Counted from the stretch's first letter, positions 18,280 to 27,075 are shown. The stretch: 64,000 nucleotides of DNA from Staphylococcus lloydii (GCF_015775975.1 NZ_CP064056.1:186001-250000), one strand, 5' to 3'. Notes: generated by a model not told the origin, from the sequence alone. Program-made: numbers and translations.

Positions 18280-19008
18280 TTAATTATTTAATTCATTAAT
18301 TACTGTAACCATGTCTTCGTGGAAAACTAAGTTTGCATCTCTATCATAAGGTGTCGGCTCTTTATTAATTATAATGAGATGCTTACCTTCGAAATTTGAA
18401 ATGAGTCCCGCTGCTGGTTGCACTACGAGTGAAGAGCCTAGTACGACTAACGTATCGGCTTGTCGTATTTTGCTTAGGGCATTAACGATGGTTTCTTGGT
18501 TAAGCATTTCTCCATAGAGTACAATATCAGGTCTAATGGCATTGCCACATGCTTCACAATGACTTAAATCATTACTGATGACATATGATTGTGAATAGTC
18601 TTTGTGGCAATTAGTACAATAAAAATGATTTAATGTGCCATGTAATTCATCGACCTTTTCACTACCGGCAACTGAATGGAGTCCATCGATATTCTGGGTA
18701 ATGGCACCAAGTGATTGATTGCTTTTTTCTAGGTCGGCAATCCATTGGTGCACATTATTAGGCTGTTTATCAGTATAGAGTAAACGTTTATGACAAAAAT
18801 TCATAAATCCTGTTGGATCATCTTGTAAATAATCGGCACTTAATAAATATTCAGGGGAGTAGCCATCTTTTGAAATTTCATCGAAAAGGCCACCCATAGA
18901 ACGAAAATCTGGAATACCACTTGCTACAGATATGCCAGCTCCTGTGAAAAATGTGATTTTATTAGAATTATTAATAATTTCTTTTAATTGTTCGATATTG
19001 CTTGCCAT
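18280..19008 (-). CDS. NAD-dependent protein deacylase, sirtuin family
   Basis: The 242-residue enzyme removes acyl groups from lysines using NAD+, giving nicotinamide and O-acyl-ADP-ribose. The NAD-binding motifs are GAGIS (23-27) and PDFR (33-36), with QNIDGLH at 105-111, and the catalytic histidine is His123 in ELHG. Four zinc cysteines are in place (Cys131, Cys134, Cys151, Cys154). It is a CobB-like protein, unlike the SirTM type found next to macrodomain and GcvH-L genes, none of which is present here. ATG 19008 follows TGGAGTG. Confidence 0.92.
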   Translation of the reverse strand: MASNIEQLKEIINNSNKITFFTGAGISVASGIPDFRSMGGLFDEISKDGYSPEYLLSADYLQDDPTGFMNFCHKRLLYTDKQPNNVHQWIADLEKSNQSLGAITQNIDGLHSVAGSEKVDELHGTLNHFYCTNCHKDYSQSYVISNDLSHCEACGNAIRPDIVLYGEMLNQETIVNALSKIRQADTLVVLGSSLVVQPAAGLISNFEGKHLIIINKEPTPYDRDANLVFHEDMVTVINELNN

Positions 19009-19196
19009 TTATAACACTCCATTTAACAATATGAGTAGAATTGTACTAATTATAATTTTAGTTATCAGCAATAGTTTTAGCAAACATATAACATGTCGTT
19101 ATTAGTGGTTTAATTAGCATAAACAAGCTAGGAAAAGAAATTTTGAGTTACTTGCTTTATAATAAACACAAAATATTTAGAATTGAGGTCAACGTA

Positions 19197-20087
19197 GTGA
19201 AGAAGTTATGGGTTTTAGGCGCAAGTATCATAGCAATTATCGTTATTGTGTCATTAATCACAGTAGGCATGAACAAAAAGCAATCTAATTCTAAACATCA
19301 AGAGCGTGAGAAGGATACGCAACATTCAAAATATATAACAAGTCAAACACCAACGTTATTTTTACATGGTTATGCAGGTACACTAAATTCTGAGAAATAT
19401 ATGGTGAATCAGGCTAAGAAAAAAGGTGCAACAAAGAATGTTATAACGGCGATAGTGAGCAATGATGGCCAAGTTCAGTTGAAAGGGAAGTTGAAGAAGA
19501 ACGCAACTAATCCTGTCGTTCAAATCGTGTTGCAAAATAATAAGCAAGGCGACTATGACATAAATGCAAAATGGTTTAAAAATGTTTTGGTGAAATTACA
19601 AAGCGAGTATAAAATTAAAAAGTTTAATTTCGTAGGACATTCGATGGGTAATTTATCGTTTGCCAACTACATGTATTTATATGGTGATGATCAATCATTG
19701 CCACAATTAAATAAACAGGTAAACATTGCTGGCACGTTTAATGGTGTGTTGAATTTGAATGAAAAAGTAAATGAAATTTCGGTAGATAAAAATGGCAAGC
19801 CTAGTCGTATGAATCAGCCTTACCAAAAATTGCTTAAACTAAAAGGAATTTATAAAGGTAAACACATAGAGGTATTGAATATTTATAGTGATTTACAAGA
19901 CGGCACGCACTCCGATGGACGTGTATCGAATAGTTCGTCAAAATCATTGAAATATTTACTGGGACATAGTCCTAAAAGCTATAAAGAGTCAAAATATGAA
20001 GGGCAAAAAGCACAACACAGTCAATTACATGAAAATAGCCAAGTTGCTAACGAATTAATAGAATTTCTATGGGGTAATAAAAATTAA
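19197..20087 (+). CDS. Membrane-anchored alpha/beta hydrolase, DUF915 family
   Basis: The 296-residue protein has an N-terminal signal anchor (KKLWVLGASIIAIIVIVSLITVG) followed by an alpha/beta hydrolase domain of the DUF915 type. TPTLFLHGYAGT (51-62) is the oxyanion strand and VGHSMGN carries the nucleophile Ser149. Acid and His are probably the Asp near DLQDGTHSDGRV and a C-terminal His in AQHSQLHEN. It should face outward at the membrane; the substrate is unknown. The frame is open from 19143, but GTG at 19197, with GAGG at 19185-19188, fits best because it starts at the signal anchor. Confidence 0.85.
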   Translation: MKKLWVLGASIIAIIVIVSLITVGMNKKQSNSKHQEREKDTQHSKYITSQTPTLFLHGYAGTLNSEKYMVNQAKKKGATKNVITAIVSNDGQVQLKGKLKKNATNPVVQIVLQNNKQGDYDINAKWFKNVLVKLQSEYKIKKFNFVGHSMGNLSFANYMYLYGDDQSLPQLNKQVNIAGTFNGVLNLNEKVNEISVDKNGKPSRMNQPYQKLLKLKGIYKGKHIEVLNIYSDLQDGTHSDGRVSNSSSKSLKYLLGHSPKSYKESKYEGQKAQHSQLHENSQVANELIEFLWGNKN

Positions 20088-20122
20088 TAATACTTATGCT
20101 CATCTTAGTATTTTAATAGGTA

Positions 20123-20154
20123 GGCTAGTCATTACACGTGACTGGCCTTTTTTT
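20123..20154 (+). terminator. Rho-independent terminator
   Basis: GGCTAGTCA pairs with TGACTGGCC (one G-T pair) around TTACACG and is followed by seven T. It closes the DUF915 hydrolase gene. Confidence 0.85.
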
Positions 20155-20192
20155 ATTAGGGAATAATAACTTTGTAAAAAACAAATAAATTT

Positions 20193-20208
20193 AGTTGACT
20201 AATCAACT
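20193..20208 (+). promoter_or_regulatory. MarR operator copy 1
   Basis: AGTTGACTAATCAACT has 6-bp arms AGTTGA/TCAACT around 4 bases. The same arms recur 36 bases downstream, in front of the MarR gene. Confidence 0.7.
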
Positions 20209-20228
20209 AATTAGGTATATGCTTAAAT

Positions 20229-20244
20229 AGTTGATTTGTCAACT
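20229..20244 (+). promoter_or_regulatory. MarR operator copy 2
   Basis: AGTTGATTTGTCAACT has the same arms as the 20193 site. It ends 22 bases before the TTG start of the MarR gene and so overlaps the likely 5' leader. Confidence 0.7.
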
Positions 20245-20266
20245 ATATATTGGAGAAGGTGATACT

Positions 20267-20728
20267 TTGAATGAAAAGGAATTTGAATATAGGGACATAA
20301 AGTTTATTGGAAAGTTATCATCAAAGATTTATAGAAGAGGGAATATCTATATAACTGAAAAGTTAAAACCATATGGTATAAATTACATTCAAATGATGTG
20401 TTTAGTTGCTTTATATATAGAGGATGGTATTAGACAAGAAGAAATAGTAGAAGATATAGGTATTGATAAAGCAAGTGTAACGAGAGCGATTAAATCATTA
20501 GAGGATAACGCATATTTAACAAGGACTAGAAACGAAAGTGATAAAAGAGCATTTAATTTATATCTCACTGACAAAGCTATGGAATTTAAAGAAATTAGTT
20601 GGAAATTTTTAAGCGAGTGGGAATTAATGATATCAGAAGGCATCGATGATAAAGATAAAGCGATAGCATTCAATGTTTTAAATCAAATGTCTATAAATGC
20701 TGATAAATATTATAAAGATGAAAATTAA
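20267..20728 (+). CDS. MarR-family transcriptional regulator
   Basis: The 153-residue winged-helix protein has the recognition region IRQEEIVEDIGIDKASVTRAIKSLEDNAYLTRTRNESDKRAFNLYLTDKA, ending in the DKR wing typical of MarR. It is the first gene of an operon with the patatin-like gene 20 bases downstream, and two identical-armed palindromes lie just upstream, so autoregulation is likely. Open frame extends back to 20231, but that lies inside operator copy 2. TTG at 20267 with GGAGAAGGTG at 20252-20261 is a better start. Confidence 0.85.
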   Translation: MNEKEFEYRDIKFIGKLSSKIYRRGNIYITEKLKPYGINYIQMMCLVALYIEDGIRQEEIVEDIGIDKASVTRAIKSLEDNAYLTRTRNESDKRAFNLYLTDKAMEFKEISWKFLSEWELMISEGIDDKDKAIAFNVLNQMSINADKYYKDEN

Positions 20729-20748
20729 TTTAAAAAGGAGCCATAAAA

Positions 20749-21609
20749 ATGAATAACAATAATGAAATGTTAAACGGTGCAGTAGTTTTAGGTGGCGGAG
20801 GTTCATTAGCTATCGGTTGGGAATTAGGTTATTTATATGCACTTGAAAATGAAGGTATCGATATTAGAAATGCAGATTTAGTTATAGGTACTTCTGGTGG
20901 AGCACAAGCAGCTACGGGTATTACTTCAACTAAAAGTTGGGAAGAAATTTTTAATGAACAAATCGAGCCTAAATCTAATGAAGAACCACCTCAACAAAAT
21001 ATGGAGGCAGTGGTAGCTAAATATAGTGAGATTGCTCAAAAGTCTCATAGCCCAGAAGAATGGATTGAAAATTACAGCGAGTTTGCATTACAAAAAAATA
21101 AATTTGATGAAAGTGAACACATCAATAGATTAAAACATAGAATTAAAGTAACGAGTTGGCCTCAAAACTTAATGATTACAGCAATTGATGCGCAAGCATC
21201 TAAAAGAGCTGTGTTCACTAAAGATTCTAATGTTGATATTTATAGAGCAATGGCTTCAAGTGGTTCACTGCCTGGTGTATGGCCTGCTACAACAATTGAT
21301 GGCAAAAAGTATTATGATGGTGGTTGTCATTCAATGGAAAATGCAGATTTAGCTAAAGGTGCAAATAAAGTATTGATTTTAGCTACCAATCTTCCTGTTG
21401 CCACACCATATAAAATTGATGATGCGATTGCAGAATTACAAAACAGTGGTGCAAACGTAAAATTAATCACGCCTAGCGAAGATGTGATTCAAAAACTAAA
21501 CGAACTAGGTGGCAATACAGTTGATACTGCTATTAGACCTGAAATGGCTAGACTTGGACAACAACAAGGCGAAAGAGATGCACAAATGATCAAAGAATTT
21601 TGGAACTAA
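20749..21609 (+). CDS. Patatin-like phospholipase / acyl hydrolase
   Basis: The 286-residue cytosolic protein shows the full patatin catalytic set: the oxyanion-hole glycines in VVLGGGGSLAIGW (12-24), nucleophile Ser49 in IGTSGGAQ, and the dyad Asp190 in YYDGG. SGSLPGVWPATTIDG lies just before the Asp. It should hydrolyse ester bonds of lipids or related esters; the true substrate is unknown. It has no signal peptide. It follows the MarR gene in an operon, which suggests induction by a small hydrophobic or phenolic ligand. AAAGGAG precedes ATG 20749. Confidence 0.88.
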   Translation: MNNNNEMLNGAVVLGGGGSLAIGWELGYLYALENEGIDIRNADLVIGTSGGAQAATGITSTKSWEEIFNEQIEPKSNEEPPQQNMEAVVAKYSEIAQKSHSPEEWIENYSEFALQKNKFDESEHINRLKHRIKVTSWPQNLMITAIDAQASKRAVFTKDSNVDIYRAMASSGSLPGVWPATTIDGKKYYDGGCHSMENADLAKGANKVLILATNLPVATPYKIDDAIAELQNSGANVKLITPSEDVIQKLNELGGNTVDTAIRPEMARLGQQQGERDAQMIKEFWN

Positions 21610-21620
21610 ATTAATATATT

Positions 21621-21667
21621 AAAAAGACCTAACAGAAATCCATCGATTTTTGTGAGGTCTTTTTTTA
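21621..21667 (+). terminator. Rho-independent terminator
   Basis: AAAAAGACCT (21621-21630) pairs with AGGTCTTTTTT at the far end, and an inner stem (ACAGAAATC / GATTTTTGT) extends the hairpin. It ends the MarR-patatin operon. Confidence 0.85.
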
Positions 21668-21834
21668 GTTAGTAGCGTGTCATTTAAAAGATAATTAATT
21701 ATTTTTTCATATTTACCATTTAAAAATAATTTCATTAGTATATACTGGATAACATACTTTGCTGAGATTTTGGAGAAAATTATGAAAAATTTACATAGGC
21801 AATTAAATTATAAAGAAATATTTGAGGTGTCAAC

Positions 21835-23445
21835 ATGATACACAGAAAGTTGAAAGATAAGCTAGATTGGCCTGTATTTATCATAAGTGGTGGCGTACTT
21901 ATCATATTTGTAATTATGTCATCATTATTTACTAAAGCCACTTCGCAGTTTATTCAACAAGGTTTTCATTATTCTATAACGTATTTTGGTGCTTTCTGGC
22001 AATTTTTATTATTAGCCACATTCGCTGTAGGATTATTTTTATCCATTACAAAATATGGTCGAGTCAGATTAGGCAATACGTCTAAACCAGAAATGAGCTA
22101 TTTTAAATGGGCAGCAATCATTATCACATCAGGTTTAGGTGCGGGAGCTATATTTTGGGCGGCAGCCGAGCCTATGTATTACTTTATAGATGTCCCACCT
22201 ACGATGGATGCAAGCATAAAAAATAAAAGTGTCGAAGCAATACCGGCAGCAATGGCACAAAGTTTTACTTCATGGGGTTATACAGCTTGGGCAGTGTATG
22301 GCGCTGTAAGTGGCATCATCATTATGTATGCACATTATAATAAAGGTATGAAAATTTTGCCAAGAACGTTGTTGTATCCGATATTTGGTAAAAAACTTGA
22401 ACGCAGTGGCTTAGGCGCAGTAATAGATATATTTTGTATTCTAGGTGCTGTAGCTGGAACGATAGGGACAATAGGTTTCTTCGGGTTTCAATTTAGTTAC
22501 TGGTTACATAGTATATTTGGTTTGCCCGACAATATTATTACACAGGTAGTCTCGGTTGTCGGTTTAATTGTAGTAGTAACATTTTCTGCTGTAACGGGTA
22601 TCGATAAAGGGATTCAGTTCTTAAGTAAATTGAACGTGTGGTTAGCGCTTGGTGTAGCTGCATTTATTATTTTAATAGGACCTGGCATATTTATATTACA
22701 GACATTTATGTCTTCATATGGTACCTATATTACGCATTTTATTAGTATTAGTACTTTTAGAGGGGATAATAAATGGGCAGGCGCATGGATGTTGTTTTTC
22801 TTCGGTTGGTTTATAGGTTATGGGCCTTTAATGGGTATGTTAGTAGCACGTGTTTCTAGAGGTAGAACGATACGAGAAATTTTTATTTTAGTTTCAATTT
22901 TAGCGGGATTAGTTTCTCAGATTTGGTTTACTATTTTAGGAGGCAGTGGTCTGTTTTATGAACGTCATCAGGCTGGGACAATTAGTCATCCTTTAGAAAA
23001 GAATGGTTTACCTGCAGCCGTTATTTCTATTGCTAATCACCTTCCTTTAGGTACTATAGTTGTCATAGTTTTACTTTTACTGACGTTAATATTCGTTATT
23101 ACAACTGCGGATACGATGTCGTATTCAATATCCATGTCAGTAACAGGACAAGGTGATCCACCAAAGTTAGTCAGAGTATTTTGGGTAGCTGTGATGGGCG
23201 CTATTTCTGTCATTCTTATTAATATAGGTGAAGGTAGTATTGATGCAATTCAATCCTTTATTATTATCACGGCAGTACCTATTTCAATTATCATGTTACC
23301 TGTTATTTGGACTGCCCCAACGATAGCCCATAAATTAGCTAAAGAACAGGGAATCATCAAGGTAAAAGAAAAAAACACGTTTTTTAAATTTTTAGTACCC
23401 AATCAAATATTAAAATATACTGAAAATGAAAAAGAAAAAGATTAA
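21835..23445 (+). CDS. BCCT-family betaine/carnitine/choline transporter
   Basis: This 536-residue carrier has twelve predicted membrane segments. The family's signature region is present as MLVARVSRGRTIREIF (about residue 340), and GAGAIFWAAAEPMYYFIDVPP lies near 100-120. The aromatic substrate box usually written WTxFYWAWWxSW is replaced by a weaker form, FFFGWFIGYGPLMG, so the classical tryptophans are lost and the substrate may not be a simple betaine. The C-terminus is short and charged, without a long osmosensing tail. ATG 21835 is preceded by GAGGTG. It is monocistronic, with the next gene convergent. Confidence 0.88.
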   Translation: MIHRKLKDKLDWPVFIISGGVLIIFVIMSSLFTKATSQFIQQGFHYSITYFGAFWQFLLLATFAVGLFLSITKYGRVRLGNTSKPEMSYFKWAAIIITSGLGAGAIFWAAAEPMYYFIDVPPTMDASIKNKSVEAIPAAMAQSFTSWGYTAWAVYGAVSGIIIMYAHYNKGMKILPRTLLYPIFGKKLERSGLGAVIDIFCILGAVAGTIGTIGFFGFQFSYWLHSIFGLPDNIITQVVSVVGLIVVVTFSAVTGIDKGIQFLSKLNVWLALGVAAFIILIGPGIFILQTFMSSYGTYITHFISISTFRGDNKWAGAWMLFFFGWFIGYGPLMGMLVARVSRGRTIREIFILVSILAGLVSQIWFTILGGSGLFYERHQAGTISHPLEKNGLPAAVISIANHLPLGTIVVIVLLLLTLIFVITTADTMSYSISMSVTGQGDPPKLVRVFWVAVMGAISVILINIGEGSIDAIQSFIIITAVPISIIMLPVIWTAPTIAHKLAKEQGIIKVKEKNTFFKFLVPNQILKYTENEKEKD

Positions 23446-23463
23446 GTTAAATAAAATGTAAAG

Positions 23464-23494
23464 AAGCCACATCTAATTTTAGATGTGGCTTTTT
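23464..23494. terminator. Bidirectional terminator
   Basis: AAGCCACATCTAA pairs perfectly with TTAGATGTGGCTT, with Ts on the plus side. It lies between the convergent BCCT and 3-hydroxybutyrate dehydrogenase genes. Confidence 0.9.
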
Positions 23495-23557
23495 GTGTAG
23501 TTGTATCAACAGATTGAAATACGAAAATAATATAGTCACGATAACTATGCTAAATAA

Positions 23558-24334
23558 TTATTGAGCTGTGTAACCGCCGTCTATTAATATAGCTTGACCA
23601 GTTACGCTTTTAGCTTTATCGCTGGCAAGAAATACGGAATAGTCTGCTACTTCTTGAATATCGACAAGGCGCTTTTGTGGAATCATAGGGAATAATACTT
23701 CATCTAGTACCTGATCGACACTCACATTTCTTGTCTTGGCTAAGTCTTCCATTTGGCCACGCACAAGTGGTGTATCAATATAGCCAGGACATATTGCATT
23801 AACTGTAATACCGTCTTCTGCCGTTTCTAATGCAGTAACTTTAGTTAAACCGATAATACCGTGCTTGGCGCTATTGTAAGCAGATTTCCCAGAAAATCCG
23901 ATAACACCATTGATTGATGACATATTTAAAATACGACCAAATTGTTGTCGTTTCATAATAGGTAGCACATGCTTTATCATAATAAATGTACCAACTAACA
24001 TAATATCAATCATCTGTTTAAATTTAGCAGTTGGAAAGTCTTCAATATTTGAGACATGTTGTAAACCTGCATTATTCACTACAATATCAATACGACCATA
24101 TTGGGCTACAGTTTCATCGACGAGTGCTTTTACGTTCTCTTCATTAGATACGTCTGCTACAACGCCTATACAGTCGAAACCTTTACCTTTAAAATCATTT
24201 ACTACACGATCTAATTGCTCTTTATTAATGTCTGTGAAGACTACTTTTGCGCCTTGGTGTAAAAATTCTGTAGCAATTTCTAACCCAATACCACTAGCCG
24301 AACCTGAAATAATGGTAATTTTATCTTGTAACAT
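23558..24334 (-). CDS. 3-hydroxybutyrate dehydrogenase (SDR)
   Basis: The 258-residue short-chain dehydrogenase should interconvert 3-hydroxybutyrate and acetoacetate with NAD. The cofactor motif ISGSASGIGLEIA and the NNAG motif are seen, and the catalytic YNSAK follows SSINGVIGFSG. Features shared with known 3-hydroxybutyrate dehydrogenases include NNAGLQHVSNIEDFP and CPGYIDTPLV. An in-frame ATG at 24361 has no ribosome site; ATG at 24334 is preceded by GGAGGGG, so I choose it. It stands alone; no acetoacetate CoA-transferase gene is adjacent. The closest alternative is another SDR acting on a short hydroxyacid. Confidence 0.85.
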   Translation of the reverse strand: MLQDKITIISGSASGIGLEIATEFLHQGAKVVFTDINKEQLDRVVNDFKGKGFDCIGVVADVSNEENVKALVDETVAQYGRIDIVVNNAGLQHVSNIEDFPTAKFKQMIDIMLVGTFIMIKHVLPIMKRQQFGRILNMSSINGVIGFSGKSAYNSAKHGIIGLTKVTALETAEDGITVNAICPGYIDTPLVRGQMEDLAKTRNVSVDQVLDEVLFPMIPQKRLVDIQEVADYSVFLASDKAKSVTGQAILIDGGYTAQ

Positions 24335-24509
24335 TATAACCCCTCCATTTTCTCTATACATTTTTAGTTTACGCTACTGAAGGGGGTTGTAAAAGAAATA
24401 CTACTAAAATGATAATAAAAATATTTTGGTTTAACTATTTTTTATTATACGGAAACTTTGATACGCTAAATTCAAGTAATATTAATTCATTAATAAAGGG
24501 GAAATTCGC

Positions 24510-25112
24510 ATGAAAATAGTAGTTATTGGTGCCACGGGTACAATTGGACGACGCGTAGTTGAAAAGTTACAAAGTCAGCATGAAGTTGTGTCAGTAGGTA
24601 GTAGCTCAGGTGATTATCAAGTTGACATTACGTCTGTTGAAAGTATTAAGAAAATGTATGAAGATATTTCAAATATCGATGCCGTCATTAGTGCGACTGG
24701 CGGAGCCGCATTTACGGCACTGCCTGAGCTTAGCGTAGAAGAAAATCAAATTGCGATTAATAGTAAATTACTCGGCCAAATTAATTTGGTTTTAATAGGA
24801 CAACATTATTTAAATAACAATGGAAGTTTCACTTTAACTTCTGGCATTATGATGGACGATCCTATTAGACTGGGAAGTTCTGCCGCAATGGCAAATGGTG
24901 GGATTACTGGTTTTGTAACTTCTGCAGCTATTGAACTTAACAATGGCTTGAGAATTAATAATGTGAGTCCTAACGTTGTTGAAGAAGCATTAGATAAATA
25001 TGGTGAATTTTTCAAAGGTTTCACAGCTGTGCCAGTAGATAAAGTTGCTGACGCTTACGTTAAAAGTGTAGAAGGTGCGCAGACTGGCCAAACATATCGA
25101 ATTTATAATTAA
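24510..25112 (+). CDS. Short SDR-family NAD(P)-binding protein
   Basis: The 200-residue protein has a Rossmann nucleotide site at its start (KIVVIGATGTIGRRVVEKL) and VISATGG near residue 70. It lacks the YxxxK catalytic pair in its usual form: after the SGI strand it has GSSAAMANGGITGFVTSAAIEL, where the tyrosine is missing. Short proteins of this type are common in bacteria and are usually annotated as short-chain dehydrogenases of unknown substrate. A GGGGAAA site precedes ATG 24510. It is followed by a strong bidirectional hairpin. Confidence 0.75.
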   Translation: MKIVVIGATGTIGRRVVEKLQSQHEVVSVGSSSGDYQVDITSVESIKKMYEDISNIDAVISATGGAAFTALPELSVEENQIAINSKLLGQINLVLIGQHYLNNNGSFTLTSGIMMDDPIRLGSSAAMANGGITGFVTSAAIELNNGLRINNVSPNVVEEALDKYGEFFKGFTAVPVDKVADAYVKSVEGAQTGQTYRIYN

Positions 25113-25181
25113 CAATGGAAGAGCGTCAGTTTCATTAGTAAATGTGCAATTCCGTCATAGTTAATTTATTAAGACATAAAA

Positions 25182-25215
25182 AAGCCGTTATTATTGTTTT
25201 CAATAATAGCGGCTT
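25182..25215. terminator. Bidirectional terminator
   Basis: AAGCCGTTATTATTG pairs with CAATAATAGCGGCTT. T runs fit best on the minus strand, where it closes the IsaB gene. Confidence 0.85.
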
Positions 25216-25245
25216 AATTGCTTATTTAATTGCGAAAAAGGGGGG

Positions 25246-25830
25246 CTATTGACCAATAGTAATTTCTGTTAAGTAATCATTTTGGTCAAAGTATGCTGTA
25301 TAAAAACCATTATTTGTACCGTATTTAACAAAAGTACCATCTTTATTACCTAATTTACCCTCATCAGTAATTTTATTTGAAGTGTGGGCTTTTTTGAAAG
25401 TATCTTTAGATACAGAGTCAGGTTTAGTGAAGAATGTTATTTGGACTACTTTATTATCACTGTTGTAGTCTACTGTGGTGTCATAAACTTTTTTAGAATG
25501 GTCGACACCTGACTTGGCAGAAGTATCTACTTTATAACCATCAATGCCAACATTGTCGTATTTTAAAGCACGTACAAAGTTATAATCCTGCGTGAACGAA
25601 GGGTCATATGTCGTATATCCTTCGTAGTTATACCAAGGTGTTACAGTTTTGAGATTAGTAGTGCTTTCTGTACTTACACCACTTGCGCCACCTTCACCGT
25701 GTCCCCATTTTTGAACCTGCTCTGCTGCGTGAGTGACTGAACTACTAGTCGTAACATATGCTGCTGTAGAACCTAATACAAGCGTAGAAACAACGACAGT
25801 TGCTGAGAAAAACTTGCCTACTTTATGCAT
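25246..25830 (-). CDS. isaB: IsaB-family secreted antigen
   Basis: This 194-residue secreted protein has an N-terminal Sec signal peptide (about residues 1-35, cleavage near THAAEQ). The mature part carries TPWYNYEGYTTY and NFVRALKYDNVGIDGYKV, matching the IsaB pattern TPYYTYNGY and NFINAIKYDNV as I know it from S. aureus. IsaB is an immunodominant surface/extracellular protein reported to bind nucleic acid. Compared with S. aureus IsaB there is a Gly/Ser/His-rich insert (QKWGHGEGGASGVSTES) after the signal peptide. A KGAGT-like AGGAGTG ribosome site lies before ATG 25830. A long palindrome is upstream at 25920. Confidence 0.85.
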   Translation of the reverse strand: MHKVGKFFSATVVVSTLVLGSTAAYVTTSSSVTHAAEQVQKWGHGEGGASGVSTESTTNLKTVTPWYNYEGYTTYDPSFTQDYNFVRALKYDNVGIDGYKVDTSAKSGVDHSKKVYDTTVDYNSDNKVVQITFFTKPDSVSKDTFKKAHTSNKITDEGKLGNKDGTFVKYGTNNGFYTAYFDQNDYLTEITIGQ

Positions 25831-25919
25831 AATAAATCACTCCTTTTATATTATTTTTCTTTGGTGTAATTGTTCACTTTCATCTTACTCTTTTTATATA
25901 TAATTGCAAGCAAAGAGAG

Positions 25920-25943
25920 AATATTTGTTAATTAACAAATATT
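25920..25943. promoter_or_regulatory. 24-bp perfect palindrome upstream of isaB
   Basis: The centre is TTGTTAATTAACAA, extended by AATAT arms on both sides. It ends about 90 bases before the isaB start. It has the form of a MarR/SarA-family operator, but the cognate protein is unknown. Confidence 0.55.
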
Positions 25944-25980
25944 TTATAAATATTAAATATAATGACTGTATTCAAAACTA

Positions 25981-26004
25981 AAGACAGCCCTAGGGGGCTG
26001 CCTT
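25981..26004 (-). terminator. Terminator of the siderophore-binding lipoprotein gene
   Basis: AAGGCAGCCC and GGGCTGTCTT form a GC-rich stem in the minus-strand transcript, followed by T-rich sequence. It lies 20 bases after the lipoprotein stop. Confidence 0.75.
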
Positions 26005-26024
26005 ATTATGCTTATAAGATTAAG

Positions 26025-26948
26025 CTATTTCATGTTATTTAATTGTTTTAGTATAATTTTGTGTTGCTTTTCTAAAGAAATTGGGTCGTTATATGTCGTA
26101 TCTGATGCATCTAATGTAATAACGTGTCCTTTTTTAACAGCATTTAAATTCTGCCAATTATTTGTTTTTGTAAATGCGGGTTTGTCCCCGTTCGTCGCTA
26201 AGATAATGTAATCGCCAGTATATGTTGTTAAGTTTTCTTGAGAAATTTGAGCGTTATAACTATTGTGTACTTTATCTTCTAAAGCTTTAGGCATTTGCAT
26301 ACCATAACCATCGTATACAATTTCAGTGCCTCGACCTAAACTTTTGCCGAAAGCAACTAAACCTTTAGGTGTGGATTGTACGGCAGTGATTGTTTTACCT
26401 TTAATCTTGTCGCCTAATTTTTCTTTATCTTGTGCCATTTGATGATTCCAATCTTTCACCCATTTTTTGGCTTTTGCTTTTTCATTAACGATTTCTCCCA
26501 ATTGGATTGTAGTTTCTTTATAATTAGATTTTTTTGAATCAAATTGAACAGTAGGGGCGATTTTCTTTAATTTTTTAATATTTTTATCTTCTTTAGAAGT
26601 TATGATTAAATCTGGTTTTGTTTGTGCAATTTGTTCAATGTCCGTTTGCCCAACACGTTTGGCACCTTTCGTGGCTTTATCTAATGTTTTATTTTTTTTC
26701 ACAAAATCTATAACGCCCACAGGTTTATGCTTAAATTTAACTAATGCGCCTATATATGTAGGGTGTAAAACGACGATACGTTTAGGATCTTTAGGTATTT
26801 TAACCTTTGTGCCGTCATTTTGAGTAAATGTCTTAGTTTGTTTACTATCGGATGATTTGTTGGAACTTTTATTTTTGCTATTATCTTTATTTCCGCAGGC
26901 TGCTAAAACGACAAACGCAATTAATAATAAAACTAAAATCTTTTTCAT
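26025..26948 (-). CDS. Iron-siderophore ABC transporter substrate-binding lipoprotein
   Basis: This 307-residue type III binding protein should capture a ferric siderophore outside the membrane. It has a lipoprotein signal (KKILVLLLIAFVVLAAC, Cys18), a Lys/Ser-rich linker, then the FhuD/BtuF-type fold: DPKRIVVLHPTYIGALVKF, QTDIEQIAQTKPDLIITSKED and LNAVKKGHVITLD. No permease or ATPase gene is adjacent, so it must share a transporter such as FhuCBG or another shared ABC unit. ATG 26948 follows AGAGAGG; the open frame further upstream overlaps the Fur box. A near-perfect Fur box lies 27 bases upstream, implying iron repression. It is divergent from a siderophore-esterase-like gene. Confidence 0.88.
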   Translation of the reverse strand: MKKILVLLLIAFVVLAACGNKDNSKNKSSNKSSDSKQTKTFTQNDGTKVKIPKDPKRIVVLHPTYIGALVKFKHKPVGVIDFVKKNKTLDKATKGAKRVGQTDIEQIAQTKPDLIITSKEDKNIKKLKKIAPTVQFDSKKSNYKETTIQLGEIVNEKAKAKKWVKDWNHQMAQDKEKLGDKIKGKTITAVQSTPKGLVAFGKSLGRGTEIVYDGYGMQMPKALEDKVHNSYNAQISQENLTTYTGDYIILATNGDKPAFTKTNNWQNLNAVKKGHVITLDASDTTYNDPISLEKQHKIILKQLNNMK

Positions 26949-26974
26949 ACACATACCTCTCTTTTTGTTGGTAT

Positions 26975-26989
26975 TGATTATCATTATCA
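26975..26989. promoter_or_regulatory. Fur box between divergent iron genes
   Basis: TGATTATCATTATCA matches the 7-1-7 Fur motif TGATAATnATTATCA at 14 of 15 positions (read on the minus strand). It sits between the binding lipoprotein and the esterase genes and could control both. Confidence 0.85.
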
Positions 26990-27075
26990 ATTATAGCATA
27001 ATAGAAAGTACTTACAAGTGCGTTTTTAAATGTGCTAATTACAATATAGGATTCTGTGATGGAGGAGCAATTGGA

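Noticed and set aside
20231..20266. Upstream in-frame start for the MarR gene at 20231
   Set aside because: It lies within an operator palindrome and lacks a ribosome site; TTG 20267 is well placed.
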